Positions 1 to 8,772 of a stretch of 57,332 bases of DNA are shown here, in pieces. Source of the DNA: Rhizocola hellebori (GTDB lineage Bacteria; Actinomycetota; Actinomycetes; Mycobacteriales; Micromonosporaceae); the NCBI RefSeq assembly GCF_016862955.1, contig NZ_BONY01000058.1:1-57332 (forward strand). Direction: 5' to 3'. Under the pieces are notes generated by a model, which was given only the letters and a program-made list of their open reading frames with translations, had not been told where the DNA came from and did no database searches. Position 1 is the stretch's first letter; each line of letters opens with the position of its first letter. The translations under genes and the position numbers were made by a program.

Positions 1-50
1 TGGCTCTCGAGCGGCGCTGCCGCGCGTTGCTTTGCACGCGCCAGAATCAT
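1..50 (-). CDS. start of a gene downstream of tadC (partial)
   Basis: The stop of tadC lies in the sequence TCAT on the plus strand, which on the minus strand reads ATGA. An ATG at 50-48 therefore overlaps the tadC stop by four bases, the same coupling seen elsewhere in this operon. From it an open frame runs off the window edge: M-I-L-A-R-A-K-Q-R-A-A-A-P-L-E-S. It would be the next gene of the pilus operon. Only 16 residues are visible, there is no clear Shine-Dalgarno sequence, and no function can be assigned. Confidence 0.35.
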   Translation of the reverse strand, partial: MILARAKQRAAAPLES

Positions 51-973
51 CGCGTTAGCGCGTCCATGATGTTTATTGCTCCGGGGCCGATGATCAGGAT
101 GAATAGCACCGGAAAGAGGCAGAGGATCAGCGGGAAGATCACCTTTACCGGGAGTTTGCGTGCCTCTTCCTCGGCTCGCTGACGGCGCTTCACCCGCATC
201 TGGCGCGCCTGTTCGCGCAGCACCTGCGCGGTCGGTACGCCGAGTTCGCCGGCCTGGACGAGGGAGCTGGCCACCGCGCGCAGTTCGAGCACATTGGTAC
301 GGGCGGCCAGCGCCCTGAGCGCCTCGCCGCGCTGCTGACCCATCTGCATCCCGTGCAGCAGGCGGGCGAACTCGCGCGACAGCGCCCCCGGCATCGTCAC
401 GACGACCTGGGCGGTGGCCGCGTCGAAGCCGAGACCGGCTTCCACGGAAAGGGTGAGCAGGTCGAGCACGTCCGGCAGTTGCCGCCGCACCTGGTCCTGC
501 CGCCGGACCGCCACGTTGTAGACGACGAGGAACGGCAGCCAGAATCCAAAGATCGCCCCCACGACGACGGACACCAGGATGGCCGCGACGGACAGTCCTA
601 ACACGAATCCGTAAATACCGCCGAGGATGGCGAAGAGCAGCAATCCCTGGCCCTGCATCTCCATTACCCGCGACGGCGGCCACGCGGGCGGGTTGCCCGC
701 ATAGTCGAGCCAGCGGCCCAGCCAGGCGGTGGCACCCTTGGGCGTCAACGACTTGCCCAGGGTGGTGACCTGCTGGACGGCCGGGCTCATTCGGTGCCGC
801 AGGCCTTCTTCGGAGGGGTTGGCGCTGCCGGGCGCGTAGTCACGATCGATCGAGGCCAGCGCTCTGGCGACTCCACGGCGGCCGATGCTTCCGGAGATGA
901 AAATGAAGGCGGCGATGGCGATCGCCACGAATATCAAGCCCGCTCCGACGAGGAGCACCTTGTCTGCCGGCAT
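47..973 (-). CDS. tadC: TadC-like type II/IV secretion system F family platform protein
   Basis: 308 residues. Membrane platform protein of the Flp/Tad pilus machine, which with TadB anchors the assembly ATPase at the inner face of the membrane. There is an N-terminal membrane segment (about residues 6-28), a hydrophobic pair near 110-155, the T2SSF domain from about residue 168 (LPDVLDLLTLSVEAGLGFD) and a C-terminal hydrophobic segment (VIFPLILCLFPVLFILIIG). It follows the tadB-like gene with one base between them and is the eighth gene of the operon that starts at flp. Family and context agree. The exact substrate, Flp pilin, is inferred. Confidence 0.9.
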   Translation of the reverse strand: MPADKVLLVGAGLIFVAIAIAAFIFISGSIGRRGVARALASIDRDYAPGSANPSEEGLRHRMSPAVQQVTTLGKSLTPKGATAWLGRWLDYAGNPPAWPPSRVMEMQGQGLLLFAILGGIYGFVLGLSVAAILVSVVVGAIFGFWLPFLVVYNVAVRRQDQVRRQLPDVLDLLTLSVEAGLGFDAATAQVVVTMPGALSREFARLLHGMQMGQQRGEALRALAARTNVLELRAVASSLVQAGELGVPTAQVLREQARQMRVKRRQRAEEEARKLPVKVIFPLILCLFPVLFILIIGPGAINIMDALTR

Positions 974-974
974 C

Positions 975-2861
975 TCAGACCTCGACCTTCACCAGTCGGC
1001 TTAGCCAGAATCCGCCCAGCGCCACCAGTGCCACTCCCACGATGCTCATCATGATTCCGATCGGATGGGTGTAGAGCGGCCGGACGTATTCGCCGCGGAA
1101 CCAGAACATGAGGGTGCCGACGATCGCCGGCAGAGCGAGCAGCACCCACGCGGTGAGCCGGCCTTCGGCCGATAGCGCTTGTACATGGCGGCGCACCGAT
1201 TCCCGGTCGCGGATCGTGTCCACCGTGTTGGAAAGCACCTCGGCGAGATTGCCTCCCACCTCCTGCTGCACGCGGATGGCGACCACCGCCCAGGAGAGGT
1301 CCCGGTTGCGGACCCGGGCCGCCATCCGGTCAAGGGCATCCTCGAGATCCATGCCGAGCCGTGTCTCGCCCAGCGCCCGCCCGAAGTCGGTGGCGATCGG
1401 GTCCGGCAGCTCGCGAACCATCGCGTCGACCGCCTGGTGCAGCGAGAAACCCGCCCGCAGCGAACCGATGATCAGCTGGAGCGCGTCGGGTAGCAGCTCG
1501 CTGAAAGCGTTGGCCCGCTTGGTGGCGCGATTGCGGTGGTAGAGCGAGGTGATGGCCACCCCGAGCACGCCACCGAGCACAAACCCGCCGATCGGGTGTA
1601 TCAGGATCGCCAGCAGCACCGCCAGGCCCAGCGAGACGACGGCCCGAAGCAGCACCCACTCGTGTGGACGCAGGCGGATTCCGGCCCGGTCCAGCTGTTG
1701 CGTGATCCTGCCCTCGGCGTTCGCCGATTTGACGACCTGTGCCGAGAAGGCCAACGCGGCCTGTGCCACCTGATTGGTGTGGTCCATGTCGGAAATGGAG
1801 GGCCGCTTGGGTTTCGGCGCGGTGAAGTGGGTGACCTGAGCGAGCCTGCGCCTATGCTCCGCACGGGTGAAGATCGGTGTGACCACGCTCAGGCCGAGCA
1901 CCAGCAGGGCAACGAAGGCCAGGCCCCCGATCAGCAAAAGGTTGGTCGGGCTGGGCGGAGGCGCGTCGCGGCTGGGCAGCGGTCCACCGCCGCGCATGTC
2001 GAGTGCGAACTTCACCGGCACTTCGGTTTTCATCTCGCCGAGGGCGATCTGAAGCTTGCTCTGCTTGCCACTGAATTCCGGGGGGACCGAAACCTGTACC
2101 AGCAGCAGCGGACTGAACGACTCCGCCGCCTTGGCGAAGATGTTGTTCAGCGCCGGGGCGGCGGCGGTCGTGTAGATCCGGCCGCCGGTCTGAGTGGCCA
2201 GAGCGCCCAGCGGAGCCAGGACTCCTTCGGTTGTCCGGTAGGCGATGAGGTCCAACGGGATGTTCGCGGTGCGGGTGGACTTTGTCAGCACATCATCGGT
2301 GGCATCGGAGGCGGTGTCCTCGCCGCCGGCAAGCACGACCACTCGGCGCTGGCTCCAGTTGCCGACGGCCATCATCGAAGTCGCGCTCAGAATGGCATCG
2401 TGGACAGACGTTTCGCCCGCGGTGGTGAGCTCTTTGACCTTCTTGATGGCGATGGCGCGGTCGTTGGTCAGCGGCTGCACCACCTGGGGCGGCTGCCCAG
2501 CCGACACCACTGCGACAGTGACATCCGACGGCAGCTGGGAAAGATAGGCCACCGCAGCGGTTTTGACCTCCGCCATGGGGTCACCGGCCATCAACGCCGA
2601 GGTGTCCAGCACGACGACCGCGGCCCGACCCGGATTGCTGTTGGTGTTGCTGGACTTCCGTTCGGTCTTCACCTCGAGCGCGCGGCCTTCGACCGAGACC
2701 GTGATCTGTTCGATCTTCCCGCTGGCCGGAGGATCCTGCGCCGAGACGTAGAACTCCACGAGTCCGGCTTCCTCGCGCAACCCGGAGACGGCCAGGCTCG
2801 GCTCCGCAGCCATGTTCGGCGTGGCCAGTACGGCCACGACCATCATTACCGCTTTGATCAT
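975..2861 (-). CDS. tadB: VWA domain fused to TadB-like pilus platform protein
   Basis: 628 residues, about twice the length of an ordinary TadB. Residues 1-20 look like a signal sequence. Residues about 80-255 form a von Willebrand A domain (VVVLDTSAL at 83-90, VVVLAGGEDTASD at 174-186). The MIDAS motif is imperfect: DTSAL instead of DxSxS. A membrane segment (about 308-330) leads to a cytoplasmic linker, two further hydrophobic segments (about 405-440) and the T2SSF domain (about 455-585, LLPDALQLIIGSLRAGFSL). The VWA part should therefore face outward and the TadB part inward. The ATG at 2861 overlaps the stop of the ATPase gene by four bases. TadB identity is firm. The VWA role, perhaps contact with pilus or substrate, is inference. 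Confidence 0.88.
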   Translation of the reverse strand: MIKAVMMVVAVLATPNMAAEPSLAVSGLREEAGLVEFYVSAQDPPASGKIEQITVSVEGRALEVKTERKSSNTNSNPGRAAVVVLDTSALMAGDPMAEVKTAAVAYLSQLPSDVTVAVVSAGQPPQVVQPLTNDRAIAIKKVKELTTAGETSVHDAILSATSMMAVGNWSQRRVVVLAGGEDTASDATDDVLTKSTRTANIPLDLIAYRTTEGVLAPLGALATQTGGRIYTTAAAPALNNIFAKAAESFSPLLLVQVSVPPEFSGKQSKLQIALGEMKTEVPVKFALDMRGGGPLPSRDAPPPSPTNLLLIGGLAFVALLVLGLSVVTPIFTRAEHRRRLAQVTHFTAPKPKRPSISDMDHTNQVAQAALAFSAQVVKSANAEGRITQQLDRAGIRLRPHEWVLLRAVVSLGLAVLLAILIHPIGGFVLGGVLGVAITSLYHRNRATKRANAFSELLPDALQLIIGSLRAGFSLHQAVDAMVRELPDPIATDFGRALGETRLGMDLEDALDRMAARVRNRDLSWAVVAIRVQQEVGGNLAEVLSNTVDTIRDRESVRRHVQALSAEGRLTAWVLLALPAIVGTLMFWFRGEYVRPLYTHPIGIMMSIVGVALVALGGFWLSRLVKVEV

Positions 2862-4258
2862 CGGCCCCGGCCAAACAGCTCCACCGGCAGCGTGATCCCG
2901 TGGTCAGCGAAGGTTTCCATGAACCTGGGCCGCAACCCGGTGCTGCGCAACATCCCCTGGTGCCGTCCCATCTGATCATGGCCGGCCCGCAGGTCGAAGG
3001 TGAACAGGTCCTGCATGGTGATCACATCCCCCTCCATCCCGGTGACTTCGGTGATGTGGGTGATGCGGCGGGAGCCATCGCGGAGCCGGGCCAGCTGGAT
3101 GATGAGGTCGACCGCGCTGGCCACCTGCTCGCGGATCGCCCGCACCGGCAGGTCCATGCCGGCCATGAGCACCATTGTTTCCAGACGGGCCAGCGAGTCA
3201 CGCGGGGTGTTCGCGTGCACGGTCGTCAGCGAGCCATCGTGGCCGGTATTCATGGCCTGCAACATGTCCAGGGCCGCGCCGTCGCGGACCTCGCCGACCA
3301 CGATGCGGTCGGGGCGCATCCGAAGCGCGTTGCGGACCAGGTCGCGGATCGTGATTTCGCCCTTGCCCTCGATGTTCGGCGGCCTGTACTCCATGCGCAG
3401 CACATGTTCCTGAGCCAGACGAAGCTCAGCCGAGTCCTCAATGGTGATGATGCGGTCGTCGGCCGGAAGGAAGGAAGAAATAACATTCAAAAGCGTTGTC
3501 TTCCCGGTACCGGTGCCGCCTGAAACGACGATGTCGAGCCGGCCCTGCACACACGCCTCGAGAAGCTGGGCGACCTGTGGCGGGAAGGTGCCAAGTTTGA
3601 TCAGGTCGGCGACGGTGAACGGCTCGGCGGCGAACTTACGAACAGTCAGCGCCGCCCCGTCCAAGGCGATCGGCGGAACGACAGCGTTGACCCGGCTGCC
3701 GTCGGGCATCCGGGCGTCCACCATCGGCGACGCCTCGTCGACCCGCCGCCCCACCCGGGACACGATCTTGTCGATCACACGACGCAGGTGAGCCTCGTCC
3801 ATGAAGGCGGCGTCGACCGGATGGATGTGGCCGTAGCGCTCAACGTAGATGCGGTCCCAGGCGTTCACCATGATCTCGGTGACCTCCGGGTCGCGCAGCA
3901 GCGGCTCGATCGGGCCGTGTCCGAGGACTTCGTCCAGGATCTGGCGATAGGCCAAGGCGCGGTCGGTGGCGGTGAGCGGGGTTTCCTCGGCGTTGAGAAC
4001 CCCGGGCAACGCCTCGCGAACCCGCTTGTCCAATTCGGTGTCGCTGTCGACGGTCTCGTAGAGCTGCGGGCCGAGCAACTCCAGCAACGCTTGGTGGGCA
4101 CGCTTTCGCACCGCGGCGAGCGGATCGTAGGCGCGGCGGCTGTTGCGCCGGCCGACCCCGAGACCGTTGATGGGTACAGAGGAAATCGGCATCGGCAGGG
4201 GGCTCACCGAGGGGCCCTCGGGCGCCCCGGTCAGTCCCAGTCGTTCCTGAAGACTCAT
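2858..4258 (-). CDS. cpaF: Pilus assembly ATPase CpaF/TadA
   Basis: 466 residues. Hexameric secretion ATPase of the VirB11/PulE superfamily that powers Flp pilus assembly from the cytoplasmic face. Visible motifs: Walker [11 protein letters not shown] (246-255), an acidic box around [10 protein letters not shown] (272-281), Walker [10 protein letters not shown] (318-326) and the His box [14 protein letters not shown] (339-352). The N-terminal 90 residues are a variable extension. Both ends overlap neighbouring genes by four bases (ATGA), so it is translated in series with cpaE and the VWA-TadB gene. Length and motifs are typical. Confidence 0.96.
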   Translation of the reverse strand: MSLQERLGLTGAPEGPSVSPLPMPISSVPINGLGVGRRNSRRAYDPLAAVRKRAHQALLELLGPQLYETVDSDTELDKRVREALPGVLNAEETPLTATDRALAYRQILDEVLGHGPIEPLLRDPEVTEIMVNAWDRIYVERYGHIHPVDAAFMDEAHLRRVIDKIVSRVGRRVDEASPMVDARMPDGSRVNAVVPPIALDGAALTVRKFAAEPFTVADLIKLGTFPPQVAQLLEACVQGRLDIVVSGGTGTGKTTLLNVISSFLPADDRIITIEDSAELRLAQEHVLRMEYRPPNIEGKGEITIRDLVRNALRMRPDRIVVGEVRDGAALDMLQAMNTGHDGSLTTVHANTPRDSLARLETMVLMAGMDLPVRAIREQVASAVDLIIQLARLRDGSRRITHITEVTGMEGDVITMQDLFTFDLRAGHDQMGRHQGMLRSTGLRPRFMETFADHGITLPVELFGRGR

Positions 4259-5445
4259 CGCCCTTTTCCACCTCGCGAGAAGAAGCCGCGTTTGGCGCGC
4301 TTGCCGTCGGGCACGAGTCGCTTCTTGGCAAGGTCTTTGATCGCTGCGCTCACGGGATGGTTCGGATGCGAGACCATCAGCGGCACCCCGTTGTTGGCCG
4401 ACAGCGGAACATCGCGGCTGCTCGGAATGTGCCCGGCGATCGGGACGCGCAGCACCTTCTCGATGTCGGCCATGGTGAGGCCCACTTTGGAGTCCGACCG
4501 GTTGAGCACCACCGTGCGTGCCTCGCGCCGATAGTCGAGCAGCTCGAAGGTGTCCAGGGTGACCCGAAGGTTCTTCAGCGAAGGCAACTCGGGCGTGGCC
4601 ACCAGGACGTAGTGGTGGGTGACGTCCAGCGCGGCGAGAATCTGCTCGCTGAAAGCACTGGCAGTGTCGATCACCACGTAGTCGAACGAGGTGCGGGCCA
4701 TCTGAATGATCTCAGTGACCAGATCGCGCCCGATCCGTTCCGCGGCCATCGGCTGCACCGGCGCCATCAGCACCTCGATCCCCGGCCGGTACGAAGTGAG
4801 CAGCATCCGGAAACCGATGTCGTCCAACCGGTCGGCGACCCCGATGGCATCGGCGATGGTCCGCTCCGGAGCGAGCTGGAGCATGATGGCGACGTCGCCG
4901 AAAGCAAGATCTAGATCGATCAGACAGACCCGCCGCTTGCCGCCCTCGGCCAGCGCCACCGCCAGGTTGGTGGCGATGGTCGTCTTGCCACAGCCACCCT
5001 TTGCGGAGAAGACCGTGATCACCTGGCCTTCGATCATCACCTGCGGCCCCGAAGCGGCGTCCCCGGATTCGTTGGCGGTAAGAAGTGCCTGGCGCACGAT
5101 CAGCTGCCGCGAGATGTCCTGCGAGCGCGCACAGGCAGCCAGGATCGCCGGATGGTCACCCGTGCGCACCACCTCACGGATCCCGGCGCGCAGCGCATCG
5201 GTCATCAGCTCGACATCGACCTCGTCGCGCAGCAGCACCACGCCGAGCATGGGCCGGCGAATCCGGCACTGATCGGCGAAGCCCAGCGCGTCCTCGATGG
5301 AGATGTTGGGGCCGAGCACCACCAGTATTTCTTCGGGGTCGGCATTCACCCGCTCCACCAACGACTCCGGTGTATCCACCAGAACCGCCTCGCCGAGCAG
5401 GACAGCTAGATGCTCGCCTTCCAGCATCTCAAAGATGATCGTCAT
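4255..5445 (-). CDS. cpaE: Pilus localisation protein CpaE/TadZ (ParA-like ATPase)
   Basis: 396 residues. The N-terminal 125 residues form a receiver-like (atypical CheY) domain. It is followed by a ParA/MinD ATPase domain with deviant Walker A FSAKGGCGKTTIATN (146-160) and the switch sequence VCLIDLDLAFGDVA. TadZ/CpaE proteins are known to position the Tad machine in the cell. The ATG at 5445 is 12 bp after the cpaB stop, and the stop overlaps the cpaF start. The basic tail ([15 protein letters not shown]) could contact membrane or DNA, which is inference. Confidence 0.93.
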   Translation of the reverse strand: MTIIFEMLEGEHLAVLLGEAVLVDTPESLVERVNADPEEILVVLGPNISIEDALGFADQCRIRRPMLGVVLLRDEVDVELMTDALRAGIREVVRTGDHPAILAACARSQDISRQLIVRQALLTANESGDAASGPQVMIEGQVITVFSAKGGCGKTTIATNLAVALAEGGKRRVCLIDLDLAFGDVAIMLQLAPERTIADAIGVADRLDDIGFRMLLTSYRPGIEVLMAPVQPMAAERIGRDLVTEIIQMARTSFDYVVIDTASAFSEQILAALDVTHHYVLVATPELPSLKNLRVTLDTFELLDYRREARTVVLNRSDSKVGLTMADIEKVLRVPIAGHIPSSRDVPLSANNGVPLMVSHPNHPVSAAIKDLAKKRLVPDGKRAKRGFFSRGGKGR

Positions 5446-5457
5446 TGCCTTTGTCCT

Positions 5458-6192
5458 TTACCGCAGCAGGGTAGGCAGGTCCACTCCGGCTCCGGGGCGC
5501 ACCTCTGAGGTGTCGGTGAGAAGCGCGAGATACAGCTCCCCGACACGGATCGCGTGAATCAACCGCTCCGCGTCGGCCTGGTTTACCGCGACGGTGACCA
5601 GCAGGGTCACCGTCCCGTTCGCGAGCGACTCGTCATCGTTCTGGGTCGAGGTGGCGGCGTCCTGCCCGTAGGCCCCGACGGCCAGGGTTTCCACTCGCGG
5701 CAGGAGCAGCTTGGTGACCTGTTCCTTGCCGTCGGGCTCAAGCGTGACGAAGATGGCCACCTGGGAGCCGGGCCGGACGAACCCGCCGACCTCCTCCTCC
5801 ACCGCTGTCTTGATGCTCACCGCGAGCATCTTCTCCGGCAGCGCGACGCCGCCGGAAAGCTTGGTGGCCGCGCCGAACATGCCCTTGAGCAACAGTTGCC
5901 GGGGCTGCACGTCGTGGGTCAGGACCAGCTTGTCCAGGTCGCCCGCGACCGCGGTCAGCGAGTCAGCCGGAACCGTGGCCGCGGGCACCACCAGCTCCTC
6001 GACGAAACCCTTGGTCTTGATGGACTCGCCCGAGGTGCCGGCCGGAATCCGCTGGGTCGCGACCAGCACGGTGACCGCGGCCTGGCCGTCGACCACCGAT
6101 TTCCTGGTCTCGTTGACGTAGAACAGCACGGCGCCCGTGCCTATGACGGCAAGGACGAGGGCGAGCAACACGCCGATAATGCGCCGGGTCAT
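5458..6192 (-). CDS. cpaB: Flp pilus assembly protein CpaB/RcpC
   Basis: 244 residues. It has an N-terminal membrane anchor (about residues 4-26), then a SAF domain (about 40-105, with IPAGTSGESIKTKGFVEE) and a C-terminal RcpC/CpaB region (LPEKMLAVSIKTAVEEEVGG, then GSQVAIFVTLEPDG). CpaB proteins are periplasmic or exofacial parts of the Tad apparatus; SAF domains are thought to bind peptidoglycan or glycans. It lies between the pseudopilin tadG and cpaE with short gaps, as usual for actinobacterial tad loci. Confidence 0.88.
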   Translation of the reverse strand: MTRRIIGVLLALVLAVIGTGAVLFYVNETRKSVVDGQAAVTVLVATQRIPAGTSGESIKTKGFVEELVVPAATVPADSLTAVAGDLDKLVLTHDVQPRQLLLKGMFGAATKLSGGVALPEKMLAVSIKTAVEEEVGGFVRPGSQVAIFVTLEPDGKEQVTKLLLPRVETLAVGAYGQDAATSTQNDDESLANGTVTLLVTVAVNQADAERLIHAIRVGELYLALLTDTSEVRPGAGVDLPTLLR

Positions 6193-6202
6193 CGAGGGTT
6201 CC

Positions 6203-7312
6203 TTATCCGATTGTCTTAATTGCCAAGAGCCCGAGGTCGATGCCGGGGTCAGGTCCCACTTCGCCCGGGAGGAAGTCGAGGTCGATGAAGTAGCCGAAGA
6301 TGCAGACCTCGTGCGGATCGAGTGGATCGCAGTCCCCGAAGCCTGAGCTCACCGTGGAAGGCGCATGAAATCCGTGCATCGAGTACCCGGTGACCACGAA
6401 TGCGGCCAGCCGGTACAGGTGATAGCGAGTGCTCGATCCGCTTCCCCGCTCGCCGTCGATGACGGGCAGGGCGATGACTTGACGGCTGGAACGCAACTGG
6501 GCCAACCGGTTGCGGCATTCGAGGGACGGCAGATGGGTGTCGTTCCCGTCGTAGGTCAGGTCGGCCTCGACTTGGGTGAAGCACCTTCCGTCGGTGTTGT
6601 CGAACATGCCCACGTCGTTTGGCCAGCCCCAGCCGGCAGGCGGCGGCGCCGCACCGCAAAAGTGGGCCGTGTGATCGTGGTCGCCCAGCTGCACCTCGCG
6701 GTGCGCGGGCGGATCCGGCGGCCAGGGCGGGCCGGCGACGGTGTTGCCGCGCGTGCGCTCGTACTCGCAGGCCGAAATCGTGAGGCCCAGCTCGAGCCGC
6801 GGTGGCCCGTAGGCCACCCGCGAGCACGCCCCGACCGTGGCGCCTTCGCCGATCCCGGCCATGCTCTGCGCAAAGGCGAAGGGCAGCACGAATTCGTCGG
6901 TGGCGACCTCTGTCCGGGTGCGCACCTGGACGTAGTTCACGCCGGCGCGGACGTTTCCGATGCAGTCGGCCAGATTGACGGTGCCGTCCGGCAGGCAGGT
7001 CGGCACGGTCCATCGGTTGTCCCGGCCACAGAGCTCTTCGATGTTGGCCCGCCCGTCACCAGCGTTGGCGTCGGCCACGTTCTCCGCTTTGGCCAGGGCC
7101 TGGGTGGTGCACGCCGAGCGCCGTTTGACGCAGTCCAGCGCCACGGTCATCGCCGCCGAGTCGGCCCCCGACTGCAGTTCCTCGCGTTCGGCGTAAAGCT
7201 GGCCGACGTCGACGACCATCGCGGTCATGCCGAGAAGGACCCCGGTCGCCATCAACATCACGACGATCGAGGAGACCGCCCCGCGGTCGCCGTCGGCGCT
7301 CAAGCGCGGCAT
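6203..7312 (-). CDS. tadG: TadG-like pilus-associated protein
   Basis: 369 residues from the ATG at 7312, which overlaps the tadE stop by 13 bp; an in-frame ATG 42 bp upstream would lie deep in tadE and is less likely. The N-terminus carries the TadG signature DRGAVSSIVVMLMATGVLL, a membrane segment, then VVDVGQLYAEREELQSGADSA. The long outward part (about 330 residues) is cysteine-containing and shows no further domain that I recognise. TadG-like proteins are minor pilus or envelope components. The N-terminal call is good; what the large C-terminal part does is unknown. Confidence 0.82.
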   Translation of the reverse strand: MPRLSADGDRGAVSSIVVMLMATGVLLGMTAMVVDVGQLYAEREELQSGADSAAMTVALDCVKRRSACTTQALAKAENVADANAGDGRANIEELCGRDNRWTVPTCLPDGTVNLADCIGNVRAGVNYVQVRTRTEVATDEFVLPFAFAQSMAGIGEGATVGACSRVAYGPPRLELGLTISACEYERTRGNTVAGPPWPPDPPAHREVQLGDHDHTAHFCGAAPPPAGWGWPNDVGMFDNTDGRCFTQVEADLTYDGNDTHLPSLECRNRLAQLRSSRQVIALPVIDGERGSGSSTRYHLYRLAAFVVTGYSMHGFHAPSTVSSGFGDCDPLDPHEVCIFGYFIDLDFLPGEVGPDPGIDLGLLAIKTIG

Positions 7313-7704
7313 GGCATGACCCCTGTGGCATAGACGTCGACGCTGTCGCCCCACGAACCGCCGCCGAGCATGGACACCAGGCCGCCCAGCGGGGTGAGGA
7401 ACTCGTACTCGTAGGTCACCACGATCACCGCGTTGTCACCCGGCGCGGGATTCGCGCCGCAGCCGTGGCTGTCCGCGGCGACGATGTTGTAGCTGGAGTC
7501 GAAGAGGCGGACTCGGTCCCGCGCGGCGGAAGCGCTGGGGTCGACGGTCGCGGCCCGAGCACCTTCGCGTGCCGCTTCGGTGACACCGATCTGAGCGGTC
7601 AGCAACAGCCCGAACTCGATGATCCCGAAAATGAGCATGAGCAGGAGAGGCAAGAGGAGGGCCATCTCAACCGCGGCAGCACCGCGGTCACGCCTATCCG
7701 TCAT
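7300..7704 (-). CDS. tadE: TadE-like minor pseudopilin
   Basis: 134 residues. The start is set at ATG 7704 because a strong purine-rich Shine-Dalgarno (GGAGGGGAGGGG) precedes it and the TadE motif GAAAVEMALLLPLLL begins at residue 8; the longer upstream frame overlaps flp. A single N-terminal membrane helix is followed by about 100 outward residues with two cysteines. TadE proteins are processed like pilins and needed for pilus assembly. The stop overlaps the tadG start, and flp lies 26 bp upstream. Confidence 0.9.
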   Translation of the reverse strand: MTDRRDRGAAAVEMALLLPLLLMLIFGIIEFGLLLTAQIGVTEAAREGARAATVDPSASAARDRVRLFDSSYNIVAADSHGCGANPAPGDNAVIVVTYEYEFLTPLGGLVSMLGGGSWGDSVDVYATGVMPCRA

Positions 7705-7730
7705 GGCCCCTCCCCTCCAATCGCCGCGAA

Positions 7731-7940
7731 TCAGCAGCTGTTCCCGGACTTGGCGGTCTTGGACGCGATCTTGTCGCACGTTTCGTCGAACATCGCGCTG
7801 ATCTCGCTGCCCAGGGTCACCACGACTGCGAAGATCACGGCGGCAACCAGGGCGATAATCAGGCCGTATTCCGCGGCTGTCGCGCCGCGGTCCTTGACGA
7901 TGGCCAGGCGGACCTGGGCCATGGTGAAGAGCTTGAGCAT
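7731..7940 (-). CDS. flp: Flp family type IVb pilin
   Basis: 69 residues. It has the Flp signature: a short basic leader, a Gly before the processing site and the hydrophobic core GATAAEYGLIIALVAAV, including the conserved Glu-Tyr pair. The mature pilin would be about 50 residues and ends with two cysteines (DETCDKIASKTAKSGNSC), which might form a disulphide. It is the first gene of the tad operon, as expected for the most abundant product. No prepilin peptidase (TadV/CpaA) gene is seen in this window. ATG 7940 is used; ATG 7922 is an alternative. Confidence 0.93.
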   Translation of the reverse strand: MLKLFTMAQVRLAIVKDRGATAAEYGLIIALVAAVIFAVVVTLGSEISAMFDETCDKIASKTAKSGNSC

Positions 7941-8318
7941 TGTGCGGGTGCACCCCCTGTGACAGCCGGCGCGAGAAACGCGACCGGTCCACGGCAGAAT
8001 CCGGCCGACTGGCCGACGTTTTCCGAGCTTGCCGACCTAGCGCTGTCCCGTCACTCAGATGTCATGACATGCTGGCGCTTCACTTGACGAGATGATCTAA
8101 CCGGGCGGAGAGATCAATTGACGTCGCCGCGACACGGTCCGTGACATGTTGATCGCCCGATCAGCCGATGACAGGTGCCCTCAAGAGCGATCAATTCGGG
8201 CAATGTCGAGCTGCCGCCGGGCGCAAGAATCGGGGCACAAGCCAATTGATCACGTCAAGTCGCCTTACCGACAACACCCCGCTTGGAGATCGCGACGACG
8301 CGCTACGGTGCTACCACC
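7941..8318. promoter_or_regulatory. divergent intergenic region between flp and the LppU-like gene
   Basis: About 380 bp without a convincing gene. It must carry the promoters for the tad operon (leftward) and the LppU-DoxX-GT87 group (rightward). It contains a perfect 14-bp palindrome TGATCGCCCGATCA at 8150-8163 and three copies of GATCAATT, at 8112 and 8189 in direct orientation and at 8243-8251 inverted (CAATTGATC). These are candidate operators. No regulator gene lies next to them. Confidence 0.5.
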
Positions 8319-8762
8319 ATGGCAGATCAGGATTTTGACCCACCCCGCCCACGCCTCGGTGGCGCCGGGCCCGCCATTCTCGGCATCGTCGGCTTCGTGG
8401 CCGCGTTGCTGATTTTCTCCTTGGTACTGGTGCTGCTCGACGTGTTGCCCAACCCGCTGAGTAAGAGCAGCCGGGCCGAGCCTCAGCCCGTCGCGCCGGC
8501 CACCTCCGGCCCGGCCAAGCTTGCCCAGTCGGCCCGGTTCGCCAAGCCCGGTGAGTGCGTGCTCAACCAGGGGACGGACACCAAGCCCGACCTGATCATG
8601 GTCAAGTGTGAGCCCGGCTCGCTCGAGGTGCTCGAGCGCAAGGAGGGCACCACCAACGTCGAGGAATGCCGCAGCGTTCCGGGGTACCGATATCACTATT
8701 TTTATGACAGCGATCTCGGGGACAGTTTCGATTTTGTCCTGTGTATGCGGAAACGCCCCTGA
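8319..8762 (+). CDS. LppU-like single-pass membrane protein
   Basis: 147 residues from ATG 8319. A short cytoplasmic N-terminus and a membrane segment (AILGIVGFVAALLIFSLVLV) are followed by an outward domain with the pattern seen in LppU/SCO3897-type proteins: a GECV start, a C near the middle (VKCEPG), a C in VEECRS, aromatic residues (YRYHYFYDSD) and a final VLCM. The four cysteines suggest two disulphides. In Streptomyces a relative lies in the origin arm near cca. Here it heads a group with the DoxX gene 10 bp downstream. The function of the family is not known. Confidence 0.65.
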   Translation: MADQDFDPPRPRLGGAGPAILGIVGFVAALLIFSLVLVLLDVLPNPLSKSSRAEPQPVAPATSGPAKLAQSARFAKPGECVLNQGTDTKPDLIMVKCEPGSLEVLERKEGTTNVEECRSVPGYRYHYFYDSDLGDSFDFVLCMRKRP

Positions 8763-8772
8763 TAATGGCTGA

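Noticed and set aside
1536-2975. 479-residue open frame on the plus strand
   Set aside because: It lies opposite the VWA-TadB gene, which has clear domains and coupling. The frame is Gly/Arg/His/Gln-rich antisense noise of high-G+C DNA.
8146-8412. 88-residue open frame in the flp upstream region
   Set aside because: Overlaps the LppU-like gene start in another frame, has no ribosome site and no recognisable motif.
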